From positions 62,001 through 126,000 of the forward strand of contig KV423932.1 of NCBI GenBank assembly GCA_001632435.1: a DNA stretch of 64,000 nucleotides, read 5' to 3'. The notes under the pieces were generated by a model. That model did not search any database. It was not told where the DNA came from and was given only the letters and a program-made list of their open reading frames with translations. Both the position numbers and the translations under genes were made by a program. Source of the DNA: Calocera cornea HHB12733 (Eukaryota > Basidiomycota > Dacrymycetes > Dacrymycetales > Dacrymycetaceae). Of this stretch, positions 53,128 to 64,000 are shown one piece after another (the first letter of the stretch is position 1; every line of letters begins with the position of its first letter).

Positions 53128-56100
53128 ATGACCACCACAGCGGCGTACCACACCGCACCCCTCGGACGAGCAGGCGCGACCACCAGCGCAAGCGCAACCA
53201 CAACCACAAGCACAACCCCGACCTCCTCCATCCCCCTCCGCCCACGCCGCCCAGGCGCGCCCTCCCCCCAACCGCAACCAGAAGAATACGTCATCGCCCT
53301 GCACTCGTACACCCCACCGCAGGGCATGACAACGTGCATCGCCTTCCACGCGGGCGACGTCATCCTCGTCCACTCCAAGGACCCAGGCGGCTGGTGGGAC
53401 GGCAGCTTGGCAGGACAGCGCGGCTGGTTCCCGAGTAACTATGTCAGTGGAGACTTGGGGGCGGCAGGGGCGGCAGGGGCGGGGAGTAGTAAGGTGCGCT
53501 CGCGCTCTCTCACGCGTCTGGTCTAGGGAGCCACTGATCTAACGTACTGTTTTGCACAACAACAGCCCGACACCCCAACCAGCAGCAGCAGCACCCCCTC
53601 CAGCAGCAGCACAACGCCCCGCACGCCCACCCAGCCATCGCCCACCCGCGCCCCGCGCAGCCCACACACCCACGCCCGCCCCCGCATCCCCCACGCATTC
53701 ACCGACGCCCCCCACCCCCACCCCCCCCCCCGCTCCCACCCCGCCGCCAGTGCCAGTGCCAGTGCCAGTGCGAGCCCCCACGGGTCGCCCACCAAGAGCA
53801 CCAGCGCCACCCGTGTCAGCCCAGGCACGCTCTCCCCCCCGCTGAGCGCAGCCGCCTTCTTCTCCCCCAACCACGGCCACGCGCACTCGCCCCAGAGCTC
53901 AATCTCCACCGCCGCGACGAGCACGCTCTCCCACGCCCGCTCCGGCACGTCCGTCACCTCGGCCACCTCGGCCAGCTCGGGCCACTCGCGCGCCCTCCTC
54001 ACCGCCCAGCACACCCGCAGCAACACCTCCCTCCCCCCCACCACCGCCGCAACTGCCGCGCTCTCCCCCGGGTCCAAGCCCGGCACGCTCGACGCGGTGC
54101 ACAAGTCCGTGCTGCTCCTCTCGCGCGCTGCGCACGCCCGCCGCCGCTCGCACTACGGCGGGGCCGCCGCCTGCGTCGTCTCCAGCGTGCGCACGGTCCT
54201 GACTGCTGCGGAGTGCCTGAGCAGGAGCAGCGGGCAGCTCGAGAGGTGGCCCGAGCTCCGCGAGGCCCGCAAGGACGTCCTCGGCTGTCTTGGCGGCATC
54301 GTCAAGCGCGCTAAGGCGCTTGGGGGGCAGCCAGAGCGTGCGGAGGGAGCCGGGAGGGAGAAGGAGGGGCATGAGCTGCAGGAGGGAGGGGCGGGGAAAG
54401 GGCCTGAGAAAGGGCAGGAGGGGGCGCACGAGGAGAGGAAAGCGGAGGTGGAGATGGAGACGGGGATGGGGATGGAGCTGGACAGCGAGGCCGAAACCAG
54501 GGAACTGGAGCACATGCTCCTCCTCGCGGAGGAGGTGCTCGTTCGCATCAGGCACCTCGTGGACGTCGCCCTCAGGTGCGGCATCGACGTGCCGGGCGCG
54601 ACGCTCTCCTCTGACGGCGCCGGCGGACTGCCAGGCGCCTCGGGCGGCAGCAGTGTCGGTACAGCCGGTGGGGTGCTCGCCTCCCCCCAGCTCGACGAGC
54701 TGGAGAGCATGCGCACGCCCACGCCAGCCTCGGCCCCGCTGAACGCCAACGCCAACGCCAACGCGCAACCCGCCCTGCCGCGAGTGGTCGAGACGGACGC
54801 AGAGGGGGACAGGGCGCAGCACCGCCCGCCGCCCAAGCCGCGCGTGCAGGCGGCGATCGCGGCGCACCGCGCGCGCTCGCTCGCCGACTTGAGGGCGAAG
54901 CACGCGCGTGAGGAGCCGCCCCCGCCGCCCACGCCTGTGGCAGGCGGGGTGCTGGGCAAGAGCCAGGGCCGGCCGGCAGAGGAGGCGGGGAGGAATGGGA
55001 ACGGGACCGGGACCGGGACGGGCAGGGAGAGGGGAGGGAGCGAGAGCTCGACCAGTGCCGGCCACAGCGGGAGCAGCCAGAGCGGGAGCATGGCCTCGCT
55101 CTCCTCTGTCGCTTCGGCGGCGAGCGACCGGGACGCGGGCGCCGCCCTCGGCTCGTCGGTGAACGGCGGGCCGATCGTGCGCACCCCCGGGGAGCTCACC
55201 CAGCTGCTCAAGCACACCCAGGACGCGAGCGTCTCCCTCTTCGCGGCGCTCATCGGGCACGTCCAGACGCACTCCTCCGGCGGCCACGCGGCGAGCCACG
55301 CCAGGCTCGTAGAGGTCGCCGCGGGCGCCGTCGGCAAGCTCAGGGAGGCCATGTGGGTCGTCGACGCCGTTGTGAACCACCTGGCTGGCAAGGGGCGCGA
55401 CAAGGGCGTCGAGCGGCTCATCAACGCCCGGCGGGGCCTCTGGAGGCTCGCCGGCGAGGTCGTGGACGCCGCTGCGGGCCTGACGAGGGGCCCGGCGCCC
55501 GGGCTGGCCGGCGAGCCCGCCTCGGCCGAAGAGGAGAAGAAGGAGCGGCTCACCAAGCGCGGGTTCGAGGCGCTCCGCGCCGTCGGCGACTGCGTCGTCG
55601 CCGTCAAGATGGGCCTGGCGGGCATCGGCCCGGCCGAGAGCATCAAGCTCGATGAGCTGGCATCGGTCGAGGCCTTCATCCGCGGCGGCGTGGTCAGTGC
55701 CCTCCCGGGCGGGAACAGCGGGCCCACCGCCTCCCTCGGCCCTGGTGGTCGGCCGGGCACCGCCTCGGGGAGGGGGAAGGAGACGCTCGACGCGCTCGCT
55801 ATCAAGGCTGCGCGCTTGCTCAGCTTGCGGGAGGAGTATCTGGAGGAGGAGGAGGAGGAGGAGGAGGAAGAGGACGACGATGAGGAGGAGCAGGACGAGC
55901 ACGGGCATACGCCGGTGCCCGACGTCAACCAGGACACCCTCCGCCCGAAGCAGCTCGCCAAGGACGTCGCCTCGACCGCCCCGTCGTCAGAAGTCGCCGA
56001 TGCCCAGTCGGGCACCTCAGAGTCCGGTCATTCGACCACCTCCCAGGCGACCCTCACGCACTCCCACTCCCAATCCCAGTCGCTCTCCTTCTCCGCCCGC

Positions 56101-57998
56101 CCGCCGGCACCGCTCCGCATCCTCACCGGATTCGGCATCGCACCCTCTGACGGCCCCGTCTCTCCCGAGAGCGGCCGCCTGTCCGAGGATGGCCTCAACG
56201 ACCTCAACATCCCGCTCCGGTCGCCCACTGCGTTCGCGGATCCGAGCCGCCAGCAGCTCCAGCTCCAGCTGCCCATGCCGTCTTTCACCGCGCTGATGGA
56301 CGAAAAGTTCGACATTGGGGATTTGACCTACAAGCCGCAGACGAAGCTCTCTGGCGAGGCCAGTGACTGGCTCACCACGGACCCAGACGACCCGGCGGAT
56401 GTGATCCTCAACCCCGACGAGACCGTCATCGGCGGCACGCTCCCAGCGCTCGTCAAAAGGATGACATCGCATGTTGCCACCACGGAGCTCTCCTTCTCCG
56501 CCTCGTTCTTCATGACCTTCCGGCTGTTCTCGACTCCTCTGGACCTCGTCGACTGCCTCGTTCAGCGATGGGACGTGAAGCTGCCTGTCGCCCCTGGCGG
56601 GCGGGCTATGACCAAGATCGAGCACCAAGTATGGCACGATCGCATGCTCATCCCGATCCGGCTGAGGATCCTGAACTTTGTCAAGACATGGCTGGAGTCC
56701 CATTGGCGTGCAGAGACCGATGGACCGGCACTGGCTCCCCTGCAGTTCTTCGTCGATCAGGCACCCGACGGCATGCTCAAGGCTGCTTCGAGGAAGATCA
56801 ACGATCTGATCGCAACCCGGCGCTTGCGGCCCGAGTCGATCTACAACAAGTATGCCGCTGCCACCATCTCGCAGGCGAACGCACCTCGTGGCTTGGACCG
56901 TACAAAGTCCTTCGATCGCATGCGTTCCGTTACCCCGCTTCCCGGCGGCAACGGCGCGGCGTCATACATGTCTGCAAATCCTCCCCCGGCACCGATCGTC
57001 AGCAGGAGCCTGTACTCGTCTCTGCGCGCCATTCCACCGCCCCCTATCAACGTCACAGACTTTGATCCTATGGAGCTGGCCCGCCAGCTCAGCATCATGG
57101 AAAACAAGCTCTACATGTCCATCCAAGCGCAGGAGCTCTTGGACCTTGGGAAATCCGGTGCCCCACCTGCAGTCAGCATCAAGGCGATCACGTCGCTCAG
57201 CACGGCCATTACTGGTCTGATCACCGACAGCGTGCTGAGAGAGCAGCAAGAGTTGAAAAAGCGTGCCAACCTGTTGAAGTATTACATCAAGGTTGCAGAG
57301 GTATGCATCCGTTGCGAATAAGGGGAGTCGCAGCTGACCCCCTTTTCATTAGCGCTCTTTCGAGTTGAAGAACTTCAGTCTCCTGTTCTCCATCTTGGCT
57401 GCTCTCACCAGCTCCACCGTCCTAAGGCTTAGCAAGACCTGGGCAGTAAGACGCGCTAGCTTCCCAGGATGAACTGCTATTAATCATTCTGCAGGGTGTA
57501 AGCTCGAAGTACCGGACTAAGCTCGACGAGCTGCGAAAGGTGACCGACTACACCAGGAACTATAGCGAATATCGTAGTCGCCTCCGGGAAACTGAGCCTG
57601 CCGCCGTTCCCTTCCTGGGCGTTTATCTGACAGACATTACGTTCTGCAACGGCGGCAATCCTTCGCATCGGCCCTCGCCAGTTCGATCCGATGTGCAACT
57701 GATCAACTTCAACAAATACCGGAAGCTCGCTCGCATCGTTTCTGACATGCAGCGCTTCCAAAAAGCATACAACCTCCTGGAGATCAGCGAAGCCCAGCGC
57801 TTCCTGCAGTCCGTACTGCAGGAGTCCAGGACTTCTGAAGATCACAAGGATCTTTACCGACGCAGCTTGTTGATCGAGCCTCGCGAGACGGCCGGAGAGC
57901 CAGCCTCGGCCGACAGTGTCAGAACCCGGACTGACATCTTTGGATGGGCTGCTCGCTCCCTCGGACAAACCAACCCTGCCAATCCGGTCGTTGCGTGA
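53128..57998 (+). CDS. SH3-domain Ras guanine-nucleotide exchange factor (Cdc25/Ste6 type)
   Basis: Four exons (53128-53493, 53566-57300, 57353-57445, 57495-57998) give about 1565 residues. An SH3 domain lies at about 51-107 (YVIALHSYTPPQG, then GWWDGSL and RGWFPSNYV). A long low-complexity middle follows, with an acidic run of Glu near 55850. The RasGEF_N domain is near residue 1070 (GTLPALVKRMTSH, then FFMTFRLFSTPLDLVDCLVQ). The catalytic RasGEF domain covers about 1290-1500: DFDPMELARQLSIMENKLY, then NFSLLFSILAALTSSTVLRL, then VPFLGVYLTDITF and LINFNKYRKLARIV. Such proteins load Ras with GTP and in fungi drive cAMP signalling and growth. All catalytic blocks are present. Large antisense open frames inside exon 2 are by-products of GC-rich codon use. 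Confidence 0.95.
55846..55892 (+). repeat. GAG microsatellite coding a poly-Glu/Asp tract
   Basis: A run of gag codons inside RasGEF exon 2 gives about ten Glu followed by Asp/Glu. It lies in the disordered linker and is likely length-variable. Confidence 0.8.
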
Positions 57999-58594
57999 CA
58001 TGCGTAGCACGGGCGGACATCTGGATGCTCCTTCGGTTGTTGTATCCCGTATTCGTTCGACACAGCACAGCACACATTCGTTCCCAATGCATATATAGCA
58101 CGGCTCCTCGCATTTTCCCTCTCATCTCGTTTGTTCTATTCTGTTGTGCGTGCGTTTACACGCTGCGTCCAGTCTTTCAACAATGTATCATGTAGTTTTA
58201 GTTTTAGACCGCATTGCACTTCCGTAATCGACATTCATCGTATGTTTGAAGTCCAGCCAGGGCCACAGTACTACATGGACCGAATCATATGAACCTGCAA
58301 TATAGCAGCTGAGTTACTGCTCGTGCATCTTACTTCAATCGCCCTAGCTCGGAGACAAAAGATGAAGTCAGTTGAGCGTCTCTGTATTAGGAACCCTGTT
58401 TACCCCATTGGCGCCCATGGAAGTTTGGCTCCGAGCGCGATAAGCCGAGCAGGCGTCTCATTAATTGTTGGCACTGTCATTCTGCGGCCGTGCAGTCCGC
58501 CCCCTAGCCCAACACATCCATAAGAGGTGGCAGCACTCACAACCTCCTTTAACGCATACCCTGAGTAGGGGGAGACTTTTCGGGGCTTTGCTCA
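57999..58594. other. Intergenic, RasGEF 3' end and Ni/Co permease promoter
   Basis: About 595 bp with the RasGEF 3' untranslated region and the permease promoter. No gene is supported. AT-richer stretches around 58190-58240 (tagttttagttttagacc) suggest 3' processing signals. Confidence 0.45.
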
Positions 58595-60323
58595 ATGCTT
58601 TGCTTCCCAATACGGAGAACCGGCTCCGGTGGACGACGTCTTACGATCATTGGGCGTTCTATCGTCCTTCTGGGATCTTTGCTTGTATTCAACGCCTTGT
58701 GCTGGATCTTGGCTGGACTGTTATTTGGAAGAAGATCAGAGACGAGAGATGTTCTGAGCCTCTGTTTGCTGGCTTGGGTTAGTCCGCTCCTCTTCTGACT
58801 CGGCTTGTCTCATGAAAGGCAGACATATGGTCTACGGCACGGTGAGCTCGAAGCTTACGATGATGCACAGTTGCTTACAGGCCTGGGGCGGGTCAGCGCT
58901 CGATAGTGATCATATTTCAGCCATCGGTCACCTATTCCTATTAAGGTGTCTTTATCCAATCTCATTCACAGCAGATAATGCCACTCGGGGTCTGCTGGCG
59001 CTAGGACAACAACCAGTCACCTGCGGACTCTTCTTCTCCCTCGGACACAGCACAATCGTCATTGCAGTGGTACGTGGCTGAAAGTCAAAGATTTGATTAG
59101 CTGATCTGGCCAAGAATGTGGCTATTGCCGTCAGCACCACGGTCTTTGAACACTTGGATGGAGTCGGCAATGTTGGTGGTATCGTTGGTACCGCCGTCAG
59201 CGCTGCATTCCTTTTCTTGCTCGCAGCGACGAATTCCATCATCCTGTATACCACCCTTAGGAGGAAGCGAGCTGTCTGTGGCTTCATTTCCCCTTTTTGC
59301 TTGCGAAGCTCACCTCGTTACCGCAGCTGGAAAGAGCGCGACTCGAGCGAGAACGGCAAATAGCTGCTGGCCTTCCAGTGGAACCGTTCGACCAGGATCT
59401 CGATCCTATACAGAACCGTACTCTGATGATACGGATCCTTGGTCCTGTCATGCGTGTTGTCGACAAGCCCTGGAAGATGTACCCTGTCGGAGTTCTCTTC
59501 GGATTTGGGTTTGATACTGCTTCAACCATTGCACTCCTGGCTGTCTCGGCGATAGCAAAGTCGGCTGCTCAAGCGAACATCGTCATTCTGCCCGTATGAT
59601 GATTACCCCAACTCATGACACTCCGGCTAACCGTTTTATGCAGTTCCTGTTTACCGCCGGAATGAGCCTTGTTGACTCAATCGACTCTGTCCTCATGTTG
59701 TACTCCTACGCCCTTCCGAGCCGTCAGACGCCAGAAGGAGCCTTCACCCTTTTCGAAGCCAAGGTGCAACCAGCGCAAGACCTCGACCTCGCAAGAACGA
59801 TTTCCGCCAAACCTGCATCTGTAATCGAGAAAAAGGGAGAGCGGCCCGTATCCCCTGTGGTCCAGGAAGCTCCCGAAGAAGAGCAAGAAGCGCCTGTGGA
59901 CGACGGTGTCGAAGTGACCAATGCACACCTCGCCCACAACAAGGCGACAACGCTTTCGTCTCTCAGCATCATCCTGACCTTGTTGTCCATCATGGTGGCT
60001 TTCAGGTAAGCATCACTCTCAATCACACCTCGACGAGCGTCTCACATACTCACAGCATCGCATTGATCGAAATCATGGGTTTGATTGGTGACAACTGCGG
60101 ACCGTGCCAAGAGGCTGCGAATGCCGAAGACGGTGGGGGAGTAGCGGGCGCTTGGTGGAGAGGCTGGGGGACTGCCAATGACGATTCGGGATTTATTGGC
60201 GCCTCCATCGTTGGCGCCTTTGTCCTGATAGTGCTAGTATGGTTCGTTGGGAGGTGGATACGCAAGCGATGGGCAAAACACGGCTTTGCACGAACGTCGC
60301 AAGGACTGTCTAACACAATGTAG
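58595..60323 (+). CDS. NiCoT-family nickel/cobalt permease
   Basis: Eight exons (58595-58777, 58823-58841, 58897-58926, 58975-59069, 59115-59273, 59327-59593, 59644-60005, 60056-60323) join in frame to about 460 residues. The HX4DH signature of helix 2 reads RHALDSDHISAIDNATR and is split over exons 2, 3 and 4; exons 2 and 3 are only 19 and 30 nt. The LFFSLGHSTIVIA and FGFDTASTIALLAVSA signatures and FTAGMSLVDSIDSVLML confirm the family. Several hydrophobic segments and a loop rich in Glu (about residues 310-350) are present. These permeases import Ni2+ or Co2+ with high affinity, mainly for urease in fungi. The start is the first ATG in frame; an earlier exon is possible. Confidence 0.92.
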
Positions 60324-60377
60324 CATTCTCACAATAGCATGAGCAAAGCAAATGAAATATAACAACAGTGCACGAGA

Positions 60378-61922
60378 CTATGCAAAGTACATCAGGTCGT
60401 TCTTCTTCTTGCTCTGCACCTCGGCGATACCGGAATGGAAGTGCTCGTGGTTGAGCTGCGTAGCACCTTCCCGGAGGGCGATCATACCCGCCTCAACACA
60501 GACAGCCTTGAGCTGTGCACCGTTGAACTCGTCCGTGCTCCGCGCAAGCTCCTCGAAGTTGACGTCCGGCCCGACAGCCATCTTGCGGGAGTGGATCTCG
60601 AGAATACGAGCCCGAGCGGTCTCGTTCGGGAGTGGGAATTCGATCTTGCGGTCGAGACGGCCCGAACGGAGCAGAGCAGGGTCGAGGATATCAATACGGT
60701 TGGTAGCGGCTATAACCTTGATGCGCTCGTCGGATGAGAAACCGTCAAGCTGGTTAAGCAGCTCAAGCATGGTCCGCTGAACTTCACGGTCACCCGACTT
60801 GTCGCTGTCGAAACGCTTCGTGCCAATGGCATCCAGCTCGTCGATGAAGATGATTGCTGGTGCCTTCTCCTTGGCCAATTCGAATGCATCACGAACAAGT
60901 TTAGCACCATCACCAATGAACATCTGCGGACCACGGTTGTATCAGTCTCTGTAGCTATAATCAAATAGTTCACGACATACCTGAACCAGGGAAGGGCCAG
61001 CTAGCTTGAGATAGCAAGCATTCGTTTGCGCAGCGCAAGCCCTAGCCAGCAGGGTCTTTCCAGTACCGGGAGGGCCGTACATCAGCACACCCTTCGGTGG
61101 GCGGATACCGAGGGTCTTGAATTTCTCGGGGTGCTTCATCGGCAAAACGATCGCCTCTACAAGCTCCTCAATCTGCTTGTCCAGACCACCGATATCAGTG
61201 TACTGCTCTGTTGGCCGCTCGTCGACCTCCATCGCCTTTACACGGCTGTCATACTCTGCGGGAAGAGTGGCGAGAACGAGATAGGAGTCCTTGTTGACAC
61301 CAATGAGGTCGCCGGGCTTGAGTTGAGAATGAGGAACGAGGCCAATGAGGGGGAGGAAGATAGTCTGTGCAATATGCGGTAAGCATACAGTTACATGATC
61401 GACATTTTGGACGTACCTGTCGTGTGCTGGTCTTGATTACCGCACAATGCCCTTTCCGCTGGCTATCAGCATCCTGCGCCGCTCCGTCCTCTTCGCCCTC
61501 CGGGTCCATGTCCAAGATCTCGACGACGTTGCCGACAAGGTACGGAAGTACCTTGTTCTGCTTGATCTTGTCGCCGTTCTCCTTGATCTTCTCGCGCATC
61601 GTTGATTGCTCGTGCTGCAGTCTCTGGGTTTCAGACCTCATCACCTGCGCTCTCGTCAATCACACGACATATTTGAGAGATGCCGGAAGTGCAAGCATAC
61701 CTTGATATCATTCTCAATCAGCCGTATCCGCGTCATAATCTCCTCAGGCGTTGCATTGCGAATATCGTCGGGGATGTCGTCCCACGTCTCCACAGGCGGA
61801 GGAGCCGGAGCGTCCGTCTCCATCGCTGTGTCGCCCCCCGGCATAGCAGCCACCGGGGTGGACGTCGCCTGCTGTTCGGGCTTAATGTCCGTAGGGTCTT
61901 GAGGCGGAGGTGCCGACGACAT
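60378..61922 (-). CDS. RPT5: 26S proteasome regulatory ATPase Rpt5 (PSMC3)
   Basis: Four exons (61922-61701, 61644-61417, 61364-60981, 60923-60378) give 459 residues. An N-terminal coiled coil ([20 protein letters not shown]) and OB domain ([18 protein letters not shown]) precede the AAA+ domain: Walker A GPPGTGKT, Walker [12 protein letters not shown], then LNQLDGFSS, sensor region [20 protein letters not shown] and the arginine-finger region GRLDRKIEF. Rpt5 is one of six ATPases that unfold substrates and open the 20S gate. The C-terminus is LMYFA rather than the usual YYA or FYA, so the tyrosine of the HbYX motif is replaced by Phe. The gene diverges from a DUF202 gene and converges on the Ni/Co permease, 54 bp apart. 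Confidence 0.96.
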
Positions 61923-62268
61923 GATTGTCTTGAGGTGAAAGGAAGGAGGGAGGAGACAAGATAAGGTATATGCGCTGACTGAGTGCTGAGGCACGTACGA
62001 CCAACAGCGACGAGAGGACGCGTAAGGCTGGTGAGCGGAAGCAACCGGATAAACTAGTTCGGCTCCGATGGGCTTCATCGCGTCTCCCGGTGTCCAGATA
62101 CCAGCGCCACGGGAGCGCCGCAGTTCACGCAACTTGTCCCCGGATTGCGCGCTTGTCCGCCGTTTTCCAGTGGTCGTGCCTATATGCGTCCATAGAAGCC
62201 TGTGTCGGCGGTCCGACACTTCTGGACATCCTCTCTTCCATCGGACTGAGTATACGGCTTCTTAATAC
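61923..62268. promoter_or_regulatory. Divergent promoter, RPT5 / DUF202 protein
   Basis: 346 bp between divergent starts. I see no Rpn4-like GGTGGCAAA element, which drives proteasome genes in Saccharomyces, and no TATA box. Regulation cannot be read from the sequence. Confidence 0.4.
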
Positions 62269-62968
62269 ATGGACGAACATGTGTCTCCTATATCAGCGTC
62301 CGCAACCCCAAGCTACGGAGCCACGGCCACAACAACGGCACTTGCGATCCCTCCGCAGGCGGTAGCAGGCCCGAGCAACTACGCCGATGCGAACAATGGA
62401 CTTCAGGACGATCTTCACCCGGGAGAAGAGGGTGTCCGTAAGCGAAGGGGCATCAAGGAAGCGCTGGCGGGGTTCAACCCTCAGATGACGCTGAAGAACA
62501 CCGGGAGCGTCGGTGCGTCGCGCTACTACCATTTCCGGCGTGTTGAATCTGATTTTTGCACAGCAAGAGACCACCTCGCGCTCGAACGTACTTGGCTTGC
62601 ATGGACCCGCACGTCGCTTTCGATCGCCAGTACAGGCGTCGCGCTCGTCCAGCTATTCGCTCTCAGCGCACAAGCTTCGGCGGAGGCCAACCCCGTCAGC
62701 ACGTCCATCATGCGCGTCGCCAAGCCGCTCGGAGCCGTCACGATCGCATTTGCATTTGTGGTGCTGCTGATTGGTGAGTCTTTCGCACGGTACATGCTTA
62801 GATCTAGATGCTGATAGAGGGGCAGGCAGCACACGATATTTCCAGGTGCAGTACGCCCTCACCCAGCAATACTTCCCACCGGCGAGGATCAGCCCGGTCT
62901 TAATGTCTGCCGTTATGGGCTGCCTGGTGGTTGCGGTATTTTCCGTGGTTGTATCATTGACCAGATAG
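62269..62968 (+). CDS. DUF202 membrane protein
   Basis: Three exons (62269-62512, 62564-62773, 62826-62968) give about 198 residues. Residues 1 to about 80 are disordered. The DUF202 domain follows with the motif ARDHLALERTWLAWTRTSLS, then three hydrophobic segments (TGVALVQLFAL, LGAVTIAFAFVVLLIG, PVLMSAVMGCLVVAVFSVVV). The domain occurs in bacterial YidH-like proteins and, as a part, in the vacuolar transporter chaperone complex. The fungal stand-alone members have no assigned role. Acceptor choice for intron 2 (GGCAG at 62821-62825) keeps the frame and gives the sequence GSTRYFQVQYALTQQ. Confidence 0.85.
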
Positions 62969-63239
62969 CATTGGCGTCTGAACGAAATAAAAGGGAATCA
63001 GTAAATGGACGGTATGGGACTAATCACAGGGAGGTCTCTATGTGTGCGACACGGTCGACCGGCTGTATCACTTTTATAATCACACCCAATCACACCCGAT
63101 GACGCGCATGTATCCTCATAAGCACGATATGAGGCTGGCTCAGACTATGATTGGCCGTCTCGGTGTTGTTTGAAGATTAAGACAATGTATTGCGTAACTT
63201 ATAGTACAGTTGGCATGACTTCCGTTTATCTCACTCGTG
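62969..63239. other. Convergent intergenic region
   Basis: About 270 bp between two convergent stops. No gene is visible. Confidence 0.6.
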
Positions 63240-63771
63240 CTACTCGTTAGAAGATGGGCTCTTCTGCGCCTCGCTCTTGCTCGTCTGCAGCGCTTTCTTC
63301 GCTGGCTTGCTCGCTTCCTCGGATGCGGCAGAAGCATCCATGCTCTGATGCGTCTGCAATGGTTCAACAAACGTTGGAGAATTAGGAGTTCACCAAGCCG
63401 CTCACCTCGCTCTCGATCTGGCCCTTGGCCTTTTGTGGATCCGCAGTATCTGGGGAGAATGCCGAATCGCTCTTTGCAACCTCGTCCGTCTAAAGCTCCT
63501 AGTCAGCACCATCCCACACCCCTCAGACCACGACACGCACACTCGGCCCCTGTGGCGCAGTCTGATCATGCGAGTGCTCCTTGTCCTTCGGGTCTGGCGC
63601 GCTGTCCCCAGTGCTCTGTGCCATCACGGAGCCGGCGGAAAAGGCGCGCGTGCGGGTGAAGGTCTGCATTGGGGTCATTCCAGCGAACGGCCCGGCCTGC
63701 GGTGGGGCGGCGCCCAGCTGGGTGCGGGAGAGGAGGGCGAGCGTGCGTGAGAGACGGTTAAAGGAGATCAT
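63240..63771 (-). CDS. Small hypothetical protein, probably mitochondrial
   Basis: Three exons on the minus strand (about 63771-63537, 63489-63406, 63354-63240) give roughly 145 residues. The N-terminus (MISFNRLSRTLALLSRTQLG, then further Arg/Ser/Thr residues) has the form of a mitochondrial presequence. The rest is acidic and lysine-rich without membrane segments (DPQKAKGQIESE, then ASEEASKPAKKALQTS). I do not recognise the family; similar small Lys/Glu-rich mitochondrial proteins are common in basidiomycetes. Exon edges rest on splice signals only. Confidence 0.6.
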
Positions 63772-64000
63772 GGTCGTCGTTGCGCTGATTGGATGAAGCT
63801 AACGGGTGAGTCGATGGTGATTATGTGGGGAGGCCGCTGGGGGGAGGCTAGTCGACGCCGAGGAATAGATGGCATTCATCTTGGGTATTTATCGCACGGT
63901 TTCGTACACTGGGCTGGTCAGGCGAGGAGCAGCGAAAGAAGAACGACGTCATAGATGCGGATGCAATCGCTCGGCGTTAGTTCTCGCTTCCGGCCCTGCT
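63772..64000. other. Right-edge region
   Basis: Upstream sequence of the small protein gene. It contains AT-richer patches such as gggtatttatcgc near 63885 and no recognisable gene. Confidence 0.5.

Noticed and set aside
53899..56015. Antisense open frames of 669 and 620 codons opposite RasGEF exon 2
   Set aside because: They mirror GC-rich, low-complexity coding sequence, have no recognisable motif, and the sense frame carries clear SH3 and RasGEF domains.
58865..58926. Loss of the first His of the NiCoT HX4DH motif (apparent GSALDSDH)
   Set aside because: Using the acceptor GTCAG at 58896 and a short exon ending CGGCACG restores HALDSDH in frame, so the motif is intact.

Overview
This window is nuclear DNA from a filamentous basidiomycete, most likely an Agaricomycotina (mushroom-type) fungus. 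Almost every gene is broken by 50-60 nt introns with GTRNGT-type donors and YAG acceptors. The DNA is GC-rich and the genes are tightly packed on both strands. The gene families are eukaryotic and mostly fungal: Rictor/Ste20, Ufd2, Nca2, Nud1/Cdc11, Rrp6, a Ctk2-type cyclin, a TALE homeobox factor and a Cdc25-type RasGEF. Coding boundaries below were read by eye from splice signals plus reading-frame continuity.

Layout. 1-2.3 kb: a run of hairpins, a small membrane-protein gene, and three copies of a 17-bp motif that each follow a hairpin. 2.4-4.1 kb: decayed sulfite-oxidase-like and aldo/keto-reductase-like relics. 4.4-22.4 kb: a housekeeping block with a VAP protein (+), the TORC2 subunit Rictor (-), ribosomal protein uL22 (+), exosome nuclease Rrp6 (+), ubiquitin E4 Ufd2 (-) and mitochondrial GatB (+). 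22.4-25.4 kb: two paralogous minus-strand genes of an unassigned family, separated by a decayed copy of the GatB 3' end, which marks an old tandem duplication. 25.7-42.4 kb: Nca2 (+), a TCP11/Sok1-like protein (+), a secreted GH16 glucanase (-), a Ctk2-type cyclin (+) flanked by a ~300-bp inverted repeat, the complex I subunit NDUFS4 (-), the U6 snRNA processing enzyme USB1 (-) and a Nud1/Cdc11-like leucine-rich-repeat scaffold (+). 42.4-53.1 kb is gene-poor and holds one TALE homeobox gene, a degenerate 7-bp minisatellite and smaller tandem repeats. 53.1-64 kb: SH3-RasGEF (+), a NiCoT nickel/cobalt permease with two microexons (+), proteasome ATPase Rpt5 (-), a DUF202 membrane protein (+) and a small, probably mitochondrial protein (-).

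How the genes relate. There is no secondary-metabolite cluster and no mobile-element coding gene. Themes do recur: growth signalling (TORC2 Rictor, RasGEF, TCP11/Sok1), ubiquitin-proteasome turnover (Ufd2, Rpt5), mitochondrial function (GatB, Nca2, NDUFS4, the small protein at the right edge) and nuclear RNA metabolism (Rrp6, USB1, a Pol II CTD-kinase type cyclin). Many neighbours are divergent with 220-480 bp shared promoters or convergent with 50-90 bp gaps, as in compact fungal genomes.
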